This document shows positions 36,045-43,835 of a DNA stretch of 64,000 bases, in pieces. This stretch comes from Bradyrhizobium paxllaeri (GTDB taxonomy: Bacteria > Pseudomonadota > Alphaproteobacteria > Rhizobiales > Xanthobacteraceae): positions 4,092,001-4,156,000 of the forward strand of contig NZ_CP042968.1 of the NCBI RefSeq assembly GCF_001693515.2, read 5' to 3'. The translations under genes were made by a program, and so were the position numbers. The notes under the pieces are model-generated. The model saw only the letters and a program-made list of their open reading frames with translations, ran no database searches and was not told the origin of the DNA. Each line of letters opens with the position of its first letter. Position 1 is the stretch's first letter.

Positions 36045-36815
36045 CTACCCCATCACCGAATATCCGCCGTCGACGGGAATCGCAGTGCCGGTGACAAAGT
36101 CAGACGCGGGCGAGGCGAGGAACACGGCGATGCCGGCAAAGTCGCCGATCGCGCCCCAGCGCGCCGCCGGCGTGCGCGCCAGCACGCGGTCGTGCAGGCC
36201 GTCGATCTCCTGGCGGGCGCGCTTGGTGAGGTCGGTGTCGATCCAGCCCGGCAGCACGGCATTGGCCTGGATGTTGTCGGCCGCCCAGGCGCAGGCACAG
36301 GACCGCGTGAACTGCACGATGCCGCCCTTGCTCGCGGCATAGGCCGGCGTGAAGCTGGCGCCGAAGATCGACATCATCGAGCCGATATTGATGATCTTGC
36401 CGCCGCCCGCTGCCTTCATCGCGGGGTAGACCGCCTGCGAGCACAGGAAGGCGCTGGTGAGGTTGGTCTGGATCACGCTGTTCCACTCGGCAATGTCGAG
36501 TGCATGCGGCGGCTTGCGAATGTTGATGCCGGCATTGTTGACGAGGATATCGATGCGGCCGAGCTCACGCATGACGCGCTCGGCCATCGCAGCGACCGCG
36601 GCCTTGTCGGTGACGTCGGCCGCGACCGCAATCGCCTTGGCGCCGCCCTGCGCAAGCTCCGCGACGGCGCCGGCCGACTTGGCCTCGTTGCGGCCGACGA
36701 TGGCGACCGCAGCACCCGCCTGTGCGAGGCCGCGGGCCATGCCGAGCCCGATGCCGCCATTGCCGCCGGTGACGATGGCTACCTTGCCAGTGAGGTCGAA
36801 GAGTTTTGTTGTCAT
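36045..36815 (-). CDS. Short-chain dehydrogenase/reductase
   Basis: A 256-residue classical SDR. The cofactor motif is TGGNGGIGLG near the N-terminus, NNAG follows, the catalytic Ser is in NIGSMMS, and Tyr/Lys are in YAASKGG. The C-terminal FVTGTAIPVDGGYSVMG is the usual end. The pattern resembles gluconate 5-dehydrogenase or 3-oxoacyl-ACP reductase-like enzymes; the substrate is unknown. The start at 36815 has AAGGAAGG upstream; an extension to 36857 runs into repeat sequence and is rejected. Confidence 0.9.
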   Translation of the reverse strand: MTTKLFDLTGKVAIVTGGNGGIGLGMARGLAQAGAAVAIVGRNEAKSAGAVAELAQGGAKAIAVAADVTDKAAVAAMAERVMRELGRIDILVNNAGINIRKPPHALDIAEWNSVIQTNLTSAFLCSQAVYPAMKAAGGGKIINIGSMMSIFGASFTPAYAASKGGIVQFTRSCACAWAADNIQANAVLPGWIDTDLTKRARQEIDGLHDRVLARTPAARWGAIGDFAGIAVFLASPASDFVTGTAIPVDGGYSVMG

Positions 36816-36831
36816 GTGCGCTTCCTTCCTT

Positions 36832-36920
36832 GTCATGCCCGGGCTTGTCCCGGGCATCCACGTCTTCCTTGCCGCCGATGTTTAAAGACGTGGATGGCCG
36901 GGACAAGCCCGGCCATGACG
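36832..36920. repeat. Palindromic repeat upstream of the SDR
   Basis: GTCATGCCCGGGCTTGTCC and ATCCACGTCTT on the left recur inversely as AAGACGTGGAT and GGACAAGCCCGGCCATGAC on the right. It is a common Rhizobiales intergenic repeat and lies just upstream of the SDR ribosome binding site. Confidence 0.85.
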
Positions 36921-36944
36921 AGCGAAAAGCACGCATGCGCCAAT

Positions 36945-37130
36945 CTAACGATTGCCTTGCCAGATCATGATCAGTCCGAGGGCGCCGAGCAGCGCGCCAT
37001 AGCCGGCCCATTGCAGTTGATTGACCATGAAGCTCGATGACGGCCACGGAAACACGCCGGTGCCCTGACCGATCCATAGGAGGCCGATCGCAAGCGCCAG
37101 AAAGCCGATGATCGAAAGCGATCTGGCCAT
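36945..37130 (-). CDS. Small membrane protein, unknown function
   Basis: A 61-residue protein with two hydrophobic segments (SIIGFLALAIGLLWIGQGTG and WAGYGALLGALGLIMIWQG). The Shine-Dalgarno GGGAG lies eight bases before the ATG. The short conserved-looking layout is typical of small alphaproteobacterial membrane proteins. The 17 bases containing its binding site and start are duplicated in tandem just upstream (37129-37162). Confidence 0.65.
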   Translation of the reverse strand: MARSLSIIGFLALAIGLLWIGQGTGVFPWPSSSFMVNQLQWAGYGALLGALGLIMIWQGNR

Positions 37131-37331
37131 GGCTGTTCTCCCTGAATGGCTGTTCTCCCTGATTGCCGTCCCGGTTGCTACGCGCCGCGCGGCCCATCGT
37201 GCGCTTCTGATCGTGCGTTCTCCTGGGCCGCCGCAGGAAACCGTTGCCGCCGGCGGCCGTAGCTTCCGATCGAATAGAAAGCCGGCCGGCTCCGCAAGGC
37301 CGGAAGTCGCGGCGCCATCTCGAGGGGCATC

Positions 37332-37469
37332 ATGAACCGCCGAACCGTCATTCTCACGCTGGCGCTTGTCCTCGCAGCGGTCTTGGGCGTCTACGGTCGT
37401 GGCCGCGTCAGGCTATGGCAAGCGGACCGACGATCCGCCGCTGGTGATGTCAGGTATCGGCCGCGCTGA
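37332..37469 (+). CDS. Possible small signal-anchored protein
   Basis: A 45-codon frame, MNRRTVILTLALVLAAVLGV followed by a basic tail (YGRGRVRLWQADRRSAAG). GAGGGG lies five bases before the ATG, and the N-terminus looks like a signal anchor. Nothing identifies a family, and the tail could be the out-of-frame start of a decayed longer gene. Weakly supported. Confidence 0.35.
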   Translation: MNRRTVILTLALVLAAVLGVYGRGRVRLWQADRRSAAGDVRYRPR

Positions 37470-37621
37470 GGCGATGGCTTATCGTGACAGCCGGGGGCAG
37501 GGGATAACGGAAACGGACTGGTCCGAGATCGAATTCCGCTTGCGGCGCGTGTACCGCTTCCTGAAGGCGGGAGTGGCTGGCGATCAAGACGGTTCGAAAA
37601 GATCCCAAATCCGGACAACAA

Positions 37622-37649
37622 AAAAGCCCCGGACGATGCCGGGGCTTTT
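37622..37649. terminator. Intrinsic terminator of the second barrel gene
   Basis: AAAAGCCCCGG (37622-37632) pairs with CCGGGGCTTTT (37639-37649) around ACGATG. Read on the minus strand it follows the barrel gene ending at 37671 and ends in T residues. Its core is identical to the hairpin at 34744-34769. Confidence 0.9.
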
Positions 37650-37670
37650 GAAGTGCCGATTTAGAAGAAA

Positions 37671-38471
37671 TCAGTACCGGGCGGCGACCGGAGGGCCACC
37701 CCAGTTGAAGCGGTAGACCAGCGAGGTGCTGATGGTCTGCGTCCAGGGCTTGAAGGTCACAGCGGTGCCGGTCGGACCGCCGCCGAAGGCAGGCGTGACC
37801 GTCCCTGGCAAGGTGACGCGGTCATAGAAAGCAGAGCGATACTCTGTCTTCATGAACCAGCCGGGAGCCGAGATGCCGAAAAGGTCCAGGTTGTTCTCGA
37901 CGCCGCCGCCGATGAACCATCCATTCCGATCGAAGGAGGGCGTGGTGTAGAAGCCAGGGCCACCGCCAGCGGCGAGAGTGCTCTGGGTAGTACCTGACCA
38001 CTCTGAACCAGAATAGCCAGCATTCACGTAAGACAATACATTGGGAGCCACCAGATAGCCCAACCGCACACCGGCGGCATAGCTCGTCTCGAGCTTCATA
38101 CGACCTTCGGTGGCGAAGGTAGGATCGCCGAGGGAGCCGCGGATATCTCCGAATTGCGCGTCACCGAAAATACCGGCCACCCATCGGCCAGCGAACTGCA
38201 TATCATAGCCGGCACCGACCGTTCCGAACCAGCCGCTGCCGCCAAACCGCTGATCGCGGGTGATGGCAATAGCACCGGGGAAGGTCTGCACGTTGCTATC
38301 GGCGTTCCAGAGCCCGCCACCACCACCGCCGAAGACGTAGAAGCCGGTCCAGTTGTATACCGGGGCCACGGGGGCCGGCGCCTTGGCGTAAGGGCGAGCT
38401 CCGAGATCAGCTGCAACGGCCGGGGCCGAGAAGGTCGCTGCCGCAGCCAGCGCGATCATCAATTTCTTCAT
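37671..38471 (-). CDS. Outer-membrane beta-barrel protein, Omp25/Omp31-like (second copy)
   Basis: A 266-residue paralogue of the barrel at 34814-35542. It has a signal peptide (MKKLMIALAAAATFSAPAVA), then ADLGARPYAKAPAPVAPVYNWTGFYVF. The strands are more divergent (GWFGTVGAGYDMQFAGRWVAGIFGD), and it ends in WGGPPVAARY with a terminal aromatic. GAGGG precedes the ATG at 38471. It carries the same terminator core as the first copy, suggesting that gene and terminator were duplicated together. Confidence 0.9.
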   Translation of the reverse strand: MKKLMIALAAAATFSAPAVAADLGARPYAKAPAPVAPVYNWTGFYVFGGGGGGLWNADSNVQTFPGAIAITRDQRFGGSGWFGTVGAGYDMQFAGRWVAGIFGDAQFGDIRGSLGDPTFATEGRMKLETSYAAGVRLGYLVAPNVLSYVNAGYSGSEWSGTTQSTLAAGGGPGFYTTPSFDRNGWFIGGGVENNLDLFGISAPGWFMKTEYRSAFYDRVTLPGTVTPAFGGGPTGTAVTFKPWTQTISTSLVYRFNWGGPPVAARY

Positions 38472-38702
38472 TTTCAAGTCCCTCACCTAAGGTGCCCCAG
38501 TAGACCCCACTGGGGTGCGCGAGCGCCGATTCCCAAAATCCAGTAGCGTGACTATACGCAGTTCCGCCGAAATTGCTGTTGCGTGAGGAACACAGGTGCC
38601 CGAAATCGGCGGTTGCGAAACCGCCCAGAAAACAGGCACAAATCGGCGTTATCCGGCCATATAGGCCGGAAATCGCCCGAAAAAGGGCCTGAAAGCGGCG
38701 AT

Positions 38703-40757
38703 TCAGACGTCCAGCAGGTCGTCGCTGGCGAATTCAGCCTTGTCGGAGATGAAGGCGAACCTGGCCTCGGCCTTGGTTCCCATCAGCCGTTCGACAGAAT
38801 CGGCGGTGCCGTCGCGGTCGTCGGCCAGCAGCACCACGCGGAGCAGCGTGCGCTTCCCCGGGTCCATGGTGGTTTCCTTGAGCTGCGCCGGCATCATCTC
38901 GCCGAGGCCTTTGAAGCGGCCGACATCGACCTTGGCGTTGGCGTTGAACTCGCTCTTCAAGAGCGTGTCCTTGTGGGCTTCGTCGCGGGCGTAAACCGTC
39001 TTGCTGCCATGGGTGAGACGATAAAGCGGCGGCACCGCGAGATAGAGGTGGCCCTCATCGATCAGCCGCGGCGTCTGCCGGTAGAAGAACGTAATCAGCA
39101 GTGATGCGATATGCGCGCCGTCGACGTCGGCGTCGGTCATGATGATGATGCGCGAATAGCGCAGATCCTCTTCGCGATAATGCGCCAGCGTACCGCAGCC
39201 GATCGCCTGCATCAGGTCGGCGAGCTGCGCGTTCTGCATCAGCTTGTCCTTGCCGGCGGAAGCGACGTTGAGGATTTTGCCGCGCAAGGGAAGCACGGCC
39301 TGGGTCTTGCGGTCTCGCGCCTGTTTCGCGCTGCCGCCGGCCGAGTCGCCTTCGACGATGAAGAGCTCGGAGCCTTCGGTTGCGGTGTTGGTGCAGTCGG
39401 CGAGCTTGCCGGGCAGGCGCAGCTTCTTCACTGCGGTCTTGCGCGAGGTTTCCTTCTCGGCGCGGCGGCGCAGCCGCTCGTCGGCGCGCTCGATGACGAA
39501 ATCGAGCAGCTTGTTGGCCTGCAGCGGATTGCCCGACAGCCAGTGATCGAACGGATCCTTGATCGCCTGCTCGACGATCTTCTGCGCTTCGGCAGTCGCG
39601 AGACGATCCTTGGTCTGGCCCTGGAATTCCGGCTCGCGCACGAACACTGAGAGCATCACGGCAGCGCCCACCATGACGTCTTCCGACGTCACGGGCGCGG
39701 CGCGCTTGCCCTGGCCGATGCGCTCGGCGTGGTCTTTCAGGCCGCGCAGCATCGCGCTGCGCAGGCCGGATTCGTGGGTGCCGCCATCAGGCGTCGGCAC
39801 CGTGTTGCAGTAGGAGGAGAGGAAGCCGTCGGCATCCGCGGTCCAGGCGACCGCCCACTCGCAGGCGCCATGGGCGCCGTTGCGGCCTGATTTGCCGGAG
39901 AAGATATCCGGGTGCACCAGCGTGTCGGCGTGGATCGCCGCGCCGAGATAATCTTTCAGGCCGCCCGGGAAGTGGAAACTATCCTCGGCAGGCACGTCCT
40001 CGACGCCCTTCAGCAGCGAAGGATCGCAGCGCCAGCGGATCTCGACGCCGCCGAACAGATAGGCCTTCGAGCGCGTCATCTTGAACAGGCGCTGCGGCTT
40101 GAAGGCGGCCTTGGCGCCGAAGATGTCGGTATCAGGCTTGAAGCGGATGCGGGTGCCGCGGCGATTGTTGATCTTGCCGAGGTCTTCGAGCTTGCCCTTG
40201 GGATGGCCGCGCTCAAAACTCATGCGATAGAGCTTCTGGCTGCGCGCGACTTCGACCTCGAGCCGCGAGGACAGCGCGTTGACGACGGAGACGCCGACGC
40301 CGTGCAGACCGCCCGAGGTTTCGTAAACCTTGGAGTCGAATTTGCCGCCCGAGTGTAGCGTGCACATGATGACTTCGAGCGCCGACTTCTTCGGAAATTT
40401 CGGATGCGGATCGACCGGGATGCCGCGGCCGTTGTCGGTGACCGTCAGGAATCCGTCGGCGCTCAGCTCCACCTCGATGAAGGAGGCGTGCCCCGCCAGG
40501 GCTTCGTCCATGGCGTTGTCGATGACTTCGGCGAACAGATGGTGCAGCGCCTTTTCATCGGTGCCGCCGATATACATGCCGGGACGCCGGCGCACCGGCT
40601 CCAATCCCTCCAGCACCTCGATGTCGGCCGCGGTATAGCCGGCCTCGGCGCTGGTTCCCCGCGAGGCGGCCTTGGGCGCGGTGCGGCCCTTCGCTTCCGC
40701 GCCGAAAAGGTCATTGGCGGATTTTGGTTTTGCAGCTGATTTCAATGGCTTGGACAT
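38703..40757 (-). CDS. parE: DNA topoisomerase IV subunit B
   Basis: The ATPase subunit of the enzyme that unlinks daughter chromosomes. It is 684 residues. The GHKL ATPase motifs EVIDNAMDEALAG, DNGRGIPVD and GGLHGVGVSVVNALS are intact, and the TOPRIM domain shows EGDSAGGSAKQARDRKTQAVLPLRGKILN with DADVDGAHI. ParE rather than GyrB is chosen because of the length and the absence of the large GyrB insertion. The Ala/Lys-rich N-terminal 40 residues precede the ATPase domain. parC is not in this window. Confidence 0.95.
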   Translation of the reverse strand: MSKPLKSAAKPKSANDLFGAEAKGRTAPKAASRGTSAEAGYTAADIEVLEGLEPVRRRPGMYIGGTDEKALHHLFAEVIDNAMDEALAGHASFIEVELSADGFLTVTDNGRGIPVDPHPKFPKKSALEVIMCTLHSGGKFDSKVYETSGGLHGVGVSVVNALSSRLEVEVARSQKLYRMSFERGHPKGKLEDLGKINNRRGTRIRFKPDTDIFGAKAAFKPQRLFKMTRSKAYLFGGVEIRWRCDPSLLKGVEDVPAEDSFHFPGGLKDYLGAAIHADTLVHPDIFSGKSGRNGAHGACEWAVAWTADADGFLSSYCNTVPTPDGGTHESGLRSAMLRGLKDHAERIGQGKRAAPVTSEDVMVGAAVMLSVFVREPEFQGQTKDRLATAEAQKIVEQAIKDPFDHWLSGNPLQANKLLDFVIERADERLRRRAEKETSRKTAVKKLRLPGKLADCTNTATEGSELFIVEGDSAGGSAKQARDRKTQAVLPLRGKILNVASAGKDKLMQNAQLADLMQAIGCGTLAHYREEDLRYSRIIIMTDADVDGAHIASLLITFFYRQTPRLIDEGHLYLAVPPLYRLTHGSKTVYARDEAHKDTLLKSEFNANAKVDVGRFKGLGEMMPAQLKETTMDPGKRTLLRVVLLADDRDGTADSVERLMGTKAEARFAFISDKAEFASDDLLDV

Positions 40758-41030
40758 GGCTCTTTAGGTGTTGCGCGCGAATCTCGCGCGAGCGAATCGG
40801 TTTGTCTGACTATGGCACGGATGGGCTCAAAAGGTGACGCTGGGCAAAGCGCGATCGCGCCTTCTTCGGCCGCTGCACCTGTTGGCGAGCCCTCTATCAG
40901 GCCTGCACGCCGCTGAACAGATGATCGTAACGCCCTGTTCCATGGTCCGGAGAAAGTGCGGTTTTTGCTGGCATTGAAGACGGCTGCAGCCGCCGCGAAT
41001 GAGGGCTGATCACAAGCCGTCCCCACCATT
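40758..41030. other. Intergenic region between parE and the dedA leader
   Basis: About 270 bp shared by divergent genes. A small GCGCGCGAATCTCGCGCGAGCG palindrome near 40777-40797 is close to the parE start. I find no gene that can be supported here. Confidence 0.35.
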
Positions 41031-41045
41031 GTGACTTGAAGTCAC
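41031..41045. promoter_or_regulatory. Perfect palindrome upstream of dedA
   Basis: GTGACTTGAAGTCAC is a perfect 15-bp palindrome with a one-base centre, 96 bp before the DedA start and 48 bp before a strong ribosome binding site. It has the size of a dimeric repressor operator. No regulator is adjacent. Confidence 0.4.
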
Positions 41046-41092
41046 GCAACCGGCTGGCTTAGCTGTCATGAGCCTTGAATCGGAGGAATTCA

Positions 41093-41155
41093 ATGGCACA
41101 AACGGGGCTGGGAAGGCACTCAAGACATGGAAGACTATGTGCGCGCGCTGGCTGA
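41093..41155 (+). CDS. Possible 20-codon leader ORF overlapping dedA
   Basis: ATG at 41093 is preceded by GGAGG with six-base spacing, the best ribosome binding site in the region. The frame reads MAQTGLGRHSRHGRLCARAG and stops inside dedA, 27 bases past the dedA ATG. It could couple or limit dedA translation; the peptide itself has no recognisable feature. Low certainty. Confidence 0.35.
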   Translation: MAQTGLGRHSRHGRLCARAG

Positions 41156-41657
41156 TTTCGTGCGCGACAATCAGGCCTGGGCCGCTCCAATTGTTCTGCT
41201 GCTGGCATTCGGCGAATCGCTTGCCTTCGTTTCGCTGATCGTGCCGGCCTGGGGCGCGCTGGTCGCGATCGGCGCGCTGATCGGCGTCAGCGGCATCAGC
41301 TTCTGGCCGGTCTGGCTCGCCGGCGGCATTGGGGCTGCGCTCGGCGACTGGGTCTCCTACTGGTTCGGCTATCGCTACAAAGAGCACGTCGCCGAGATGT
41401 GGCCACTGTCGCGCTATCCCGAGATCCTGCCGCGCGGCGAGGCGTTCGTGAAAAAATGGGGCGTGCCCTCGATCTTCATCGGCCGCTTCTTCGGGCCGCT
41501 GCGCGCCTCGGTGCCGCTCGCCGCCGGCATTTTTGAAATGTCCTACTGGCCATTCCAGATCGCCAATTTCGTTTCGGCGCTGGTGTGGTCGGCCGTCCTG
41601 CTGCTGGTCGGCGACGTCATGGGCAAGCTCGCCGAATGGCTGTGGCGGCTGGCGTAA
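41127..41657 (+). CDS. DedA-family membrane protein
   Basis: A 176-residue protein of the SNARE-associated/DedA superfamily, members of which are thought to be undecaprenyl-phosphate or lipid flippases. Signature segments include FGESLAFVSLIVPAWGALVAIGALIG, GAALGDWVSYWFGYRY and the conserved FIGRFFGPLRASVPLAAG with the essential Arg residues. It contains four or so membrane helices and re-entrant loops. The GGAAGG site is ten bases upstream of its ATG. Confidence 0.9.
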   Translation: MEDYVRALADFVRDNQAWAAPIVLLLAFGESLAFVSLIVPAWGALVAIGALIGVSGISFWPVWLAGGIGAALGDWVSYWFGYRYKEHVAEMWPLSRYPEILPRGEAFVKKWGVPSIFIGRFFGPLRASVPLAAGIFEMSYWPFQIANFVSALVWSAVLLLVGDVMGKLAEWLWRLA

Positions 41658-41849
41658 GGCAGGCTGGAATAAGCTGACGGCAGAGGTGTTAGCTCCCACA
41701 ATACCCGAGCCATCTTCGCATTGCCGTCACCCGGCTGTCGTCGCGCCAACGCAGAATCGCTGATAGGTTCGGCGCGACCGAACAAGGGCCGGCAAAAAAC
41801 GCGAATTCCCGCGAACCGCATCTATCGTCTCACTGGGGAGAACATCACT

Positions 41850-42839
41850 ATGGAATTGACACGTCGTCACGCACTCGCCGGCGCTGCAGCGCTCGCCGCC
41901 ACGCCGCTCTTGCCGCAAGCACTCGCCAAGGCGGCCGCGCCGGTCGCGGAAAAGCAGGCGCCGAGTTTCTATCGCTACAAGGTGGGCGATGCCCAGGTGA
42001 CGGCCATCTCCGACGGCGTCAACAATTTTGCGCTGCCCGATACGTTCGTGCTCAACGTCAAGAAGGACGAGGTCAACGCGGCGCTCGAAAAGAACTTCAT
42101 GCCGAAGGACAAGATGTCGATCCAGTTTGCGCCGCTGGTGATCAACACCGGCGGCAAGCTGGTGGTGGTCGACACCGGCAACGGCGCCGCCGCCTTTGCC
42201 TTGAGCAAGGGCAATGTCGGACAGTTCGGCGCCAACATGGTCGCCGCAGGCTTCGATCCCCGTGCCGTCGACATGGTGGTGATCTCGCACTTCCACGGCG
42301 ACCACATCAACGGCCTTTTGACCGCCGATAACAAGCCGGCATTCCCCAATGCCGAGGTGCTGGTGCCGGCGGCTGAATGGAAATACTTCATGGATGACGG
42401 CGAGATGAGCCGGGCGCCGGAAGGGCGGATGCAGACCGTGTTCAAGAACGCTCGCCGTGTGTTCGAGGCGGGGCTGAACAAGAAGGCTACGCCCTATGAA
42501 TGGGGCAAGGAAGTTGCCCCCGGACTGACGGCGGTGGAAACCATCGGCCACACGCCGGGTCACACCTCCTATGTGCTCGCCTCCGGCTCCGACAAGGTGT
42601 TCATCCAGTCCGACGTCACCAACCTGCCGGCGCTGTTCGTCGCCAATCCCGGCTGGCACCTGATGTTCGACCAGGATCCGGCACTGGCGGAAAAGACCCG
42701 CCGCCGGGTCTACGACATGCTGGTCGCCGACAAGATGCGGGTGCAGGGCTTCCATTATCCGTTCCCGGCCAATGGCTTTGTCGAGAAGGACGGCAATGGT
42801 TACCGGCTGATCCCGGCGCCGTGGAATCCGGTGATCTGA
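41850..42839 (+). CDS. Exported metallo-beta-lactamase-fold hydrolase
   Basis: A 329-residue protein. The start MELTRRHALAGAAALAAT is a twin-arginine signal. The MBL motif HFHGDH is at 147-152, followed by the metal ligand in IGHTPGHTSY, Asp in IQSDVTN and His in GFHYPF. The VVDTGNG segment before it is typical of the lactonase/glyoxalase II-like branch. It lacks features of true class B beta-lactamases and more resembles quorum-quenching or methyl-parathion-hydrolase-like enzymes; the substrate is unknown. GGGGAG lies upstream of the ATG. Confidence 0.88.
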   Translation: MELTRRHALAGAAALAATPLLPQALAKAAAPVAEKQAPSFYRYKVGDAQVTAISDGVNNFALPDTFVLNVKKDEVNAALEKNFMPKDKMSIQFAPLVINTGGKLVVVDTGNGAAAFALSKGNVGQFGANMVAAGFDPRAVDMVVISHFHGDHINGLLTADNKPAFPNAEVLVPAAEWKYFMDDGEMSRAPEGRMQTVFKNARRVFEAGLNKKATPYEWGKEVAPGLTAVETIGHTPGHTSYVLASGSDKVFIQSDVTNLPALFVANPGWHLMFDQDPALAEKTRRRVYDMLVADKMRVQGFHYPFPANGFVEKDGNGYRLIPAPWNPVI

Positions 42840-42846
42840 CGCGGAG

Positions 42847-42950
42847 CGTCATTCCGGGGCGATGCGCAGCATCGAACTATGGGGCGCCCTTGCGCCCCTG
42901 AGAACCTCGAGATTCCGGGTCTGGTCCTAACGGACCATCCCGGAAGGACC
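42847..42950. repeat. Palindromic repeat (CGTCATTCCGGGGCGATGCG family)
   Basis: The left arm CGTCATTCCGGGGCGATGCG with AGCATCGAA is followed by an inner GGGGCGC/GCGCCCC hairpin, then AACCTCGAGATTCCGGGT and GGACCATCCCGGAA. The right side is more degenerate than the copy at 54970-55050, with which it shares AACCTCGAGATTCCGGGT. Confidence 0.75.
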
Positions 42951-42993
42951 AGCCACCTTGACGTTTGGCGGGCGCGGCCTTATAGCCGCGCCC

Positions 42994-43068
42994 ATGATCA
43001 ACGCCTCGACCATCGCCATCGCTCGCCGCCGCCGCGCCATCGCGGTTCGGGCGGTCGTCTGCGTTTAA
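42994..43068 (+). CDS. Arg-rich leader peptide, candidate attenuator sensor
   Basis: A 24-codon frame reading MINASTIAIARRRRAIAVRAVVCV, then TAA. It holds four consecutive CGC Arg codons (43024-43035) and a fifth Arg codon eight codons after the first. Just after its stop lies a terminator-like hairpin, and the downstream operon encodes two ArgC enzymes. Those are the hallmarks of a translational attenuation leader. There is no strong Shine-Dalgarno site (CGCGCCC only), which is the weak point. It is also rich in Ile, Ala and Val, so branched-chain control cannot be excluded. Inference from layout; I know of no described arginine attenuator in this group. Confidence 0.45.
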   Translation: MINASTIAIARRRRAIAVRAVVCV

Positions 43069-43081
43069 GATCATCGCCCCT

Positions 43082-43117
43082 GCCGCCGGATCCGGTCCCG
43101 CGGCTTCTTCCTTTTCC
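43082..43117 (+). terminator. Candidate attenuator hairpin upstream of the paiB-argC operon
   Basis: GCCGC (43082-43086) pairs with GCGGC (43100-43104), with an inner GGA/TCC stem after one mismatch, followed by the pyrimidine tract TTCTTCCTTTTCC. An upstream segment, GGTTCGGGCGG at 43044-43054 inside the leader frame, can pair with 43083-43093 (9 of 11 positions) and so could act as an antiterminator. Confidence 0.4.
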
Positions 43118-43166
43118 AGAAATCGCGGACTGAACTGGCGGCTCCTACGTCACGCAGGAGTTTGAG

Positions 43167-43835
43167 ATGTATACGCCACCACCGTTCAAGTCCGACCGTG
43201 CCGCGAGCCTTGCGTTCGCGGAAGCGCGCGGCTTTGGGCTGGCCTGCGCGTGGGATGGCGCAAAGCCGGTCGCCTCGTCGCTGCCGTTCTATCTGACCTC
43301 GGCCAATGACGGCACGCCGCGCGCGGCGTTTCATGTCGCGCGTCACAATCCGCTGGTAAAGCTCGCGGACGGAACCACGTCCTGGCTGTTGGCCGTCAAC
43401 GGCGTGGATGCCTATGTGTCGCCGGACTGGTACGTTTCGCCGGATCAGGTGCCGACCTGGCTCTATCAGGCGGTGCACCTGACCGGGCCGGTGCGGGCGA
43501 TGTCCGACGACGAACTCGCCGCGCAGATCGAGGCGCTCAGCGCCAAGTTCGAAGCGCGGCTGCTGCCGAAAAAGCCGTGGCTGTCGTCGAAGATGACGGC
43601 CGGGCGGCTGGAAGCGATGAAGAAGGCGATCGTGGGTCTTGAGATGACAGTTGAAGGGGTTGAAGGCAGCTTCAAGCTGAACCAGCACAAATCCGAGACC
43701 GACTATGCCGCGGTTGCCGGTGCGCTTGGCATGCAGGCCGACGCCAGCGCGCAGGGGATTGCGCAGTTGATGAAAGAGGCACGGCCGCAAGCCTTTGCCG
43801 ACGAAACGAACCAGATCGAAAGGACCGGGCCATGA
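43167..43835 (+). CDS. FMN-binding negative transcriptional regulator-like protein (PaiB family)
   Basis: A 222-residue protein of the split-barrel flavin-binding fold. The opening MYTPPPFKSDRAASLAFAEARGFGLA, the middle FHVARHNPLVKLADG and the YVSPDWYVSP segment are typical of PaiB. B. subtilis PaiB is described as affecting sporulation and protease genes, but no helix-turn-helix is visible and the molecular role of rhizobial members is unclear. CAGGAG precedes the ATG. It overlaps the first argC by four bases (ATGA), so it is probably translated together with it. Confidence 0.88.
   Translation: MYTPPPFKSDRAASLAFAEARGFGLACAWDGAKPVASSLPFYLTSANDGTPRAAFHVARHNPLVKLADGTTSWLLAVNGVDAYVSPDWYVSPDQVPTWLYQAVHLTGPVRAMSDDELAAQIEALSAKFEARLLPKKPWLSSKMTAGRLEAMKKAIVGLEMTVEGVEGSFKLNQHKSETDYAAVAGALGMQADASAQGIAQLMKEARPQAFADETNQIERTGP

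Noticed and set aside
38703..40757. Annotation of parE as gyrB
   Set aside because: Length (684) and lack of the long GyrB C-terminal insertion favour ParE; both share the ATPase and TOPRIM motifs.
41850..42839. A class B metallo-beta-lactamase
   Set aside because: The HxHxDH motif is there, but the overall pattern fits lactonase or hydrolase-type MBL proteins; the true beta-lactamase of the window is the serine enzyme at 9484-10380.
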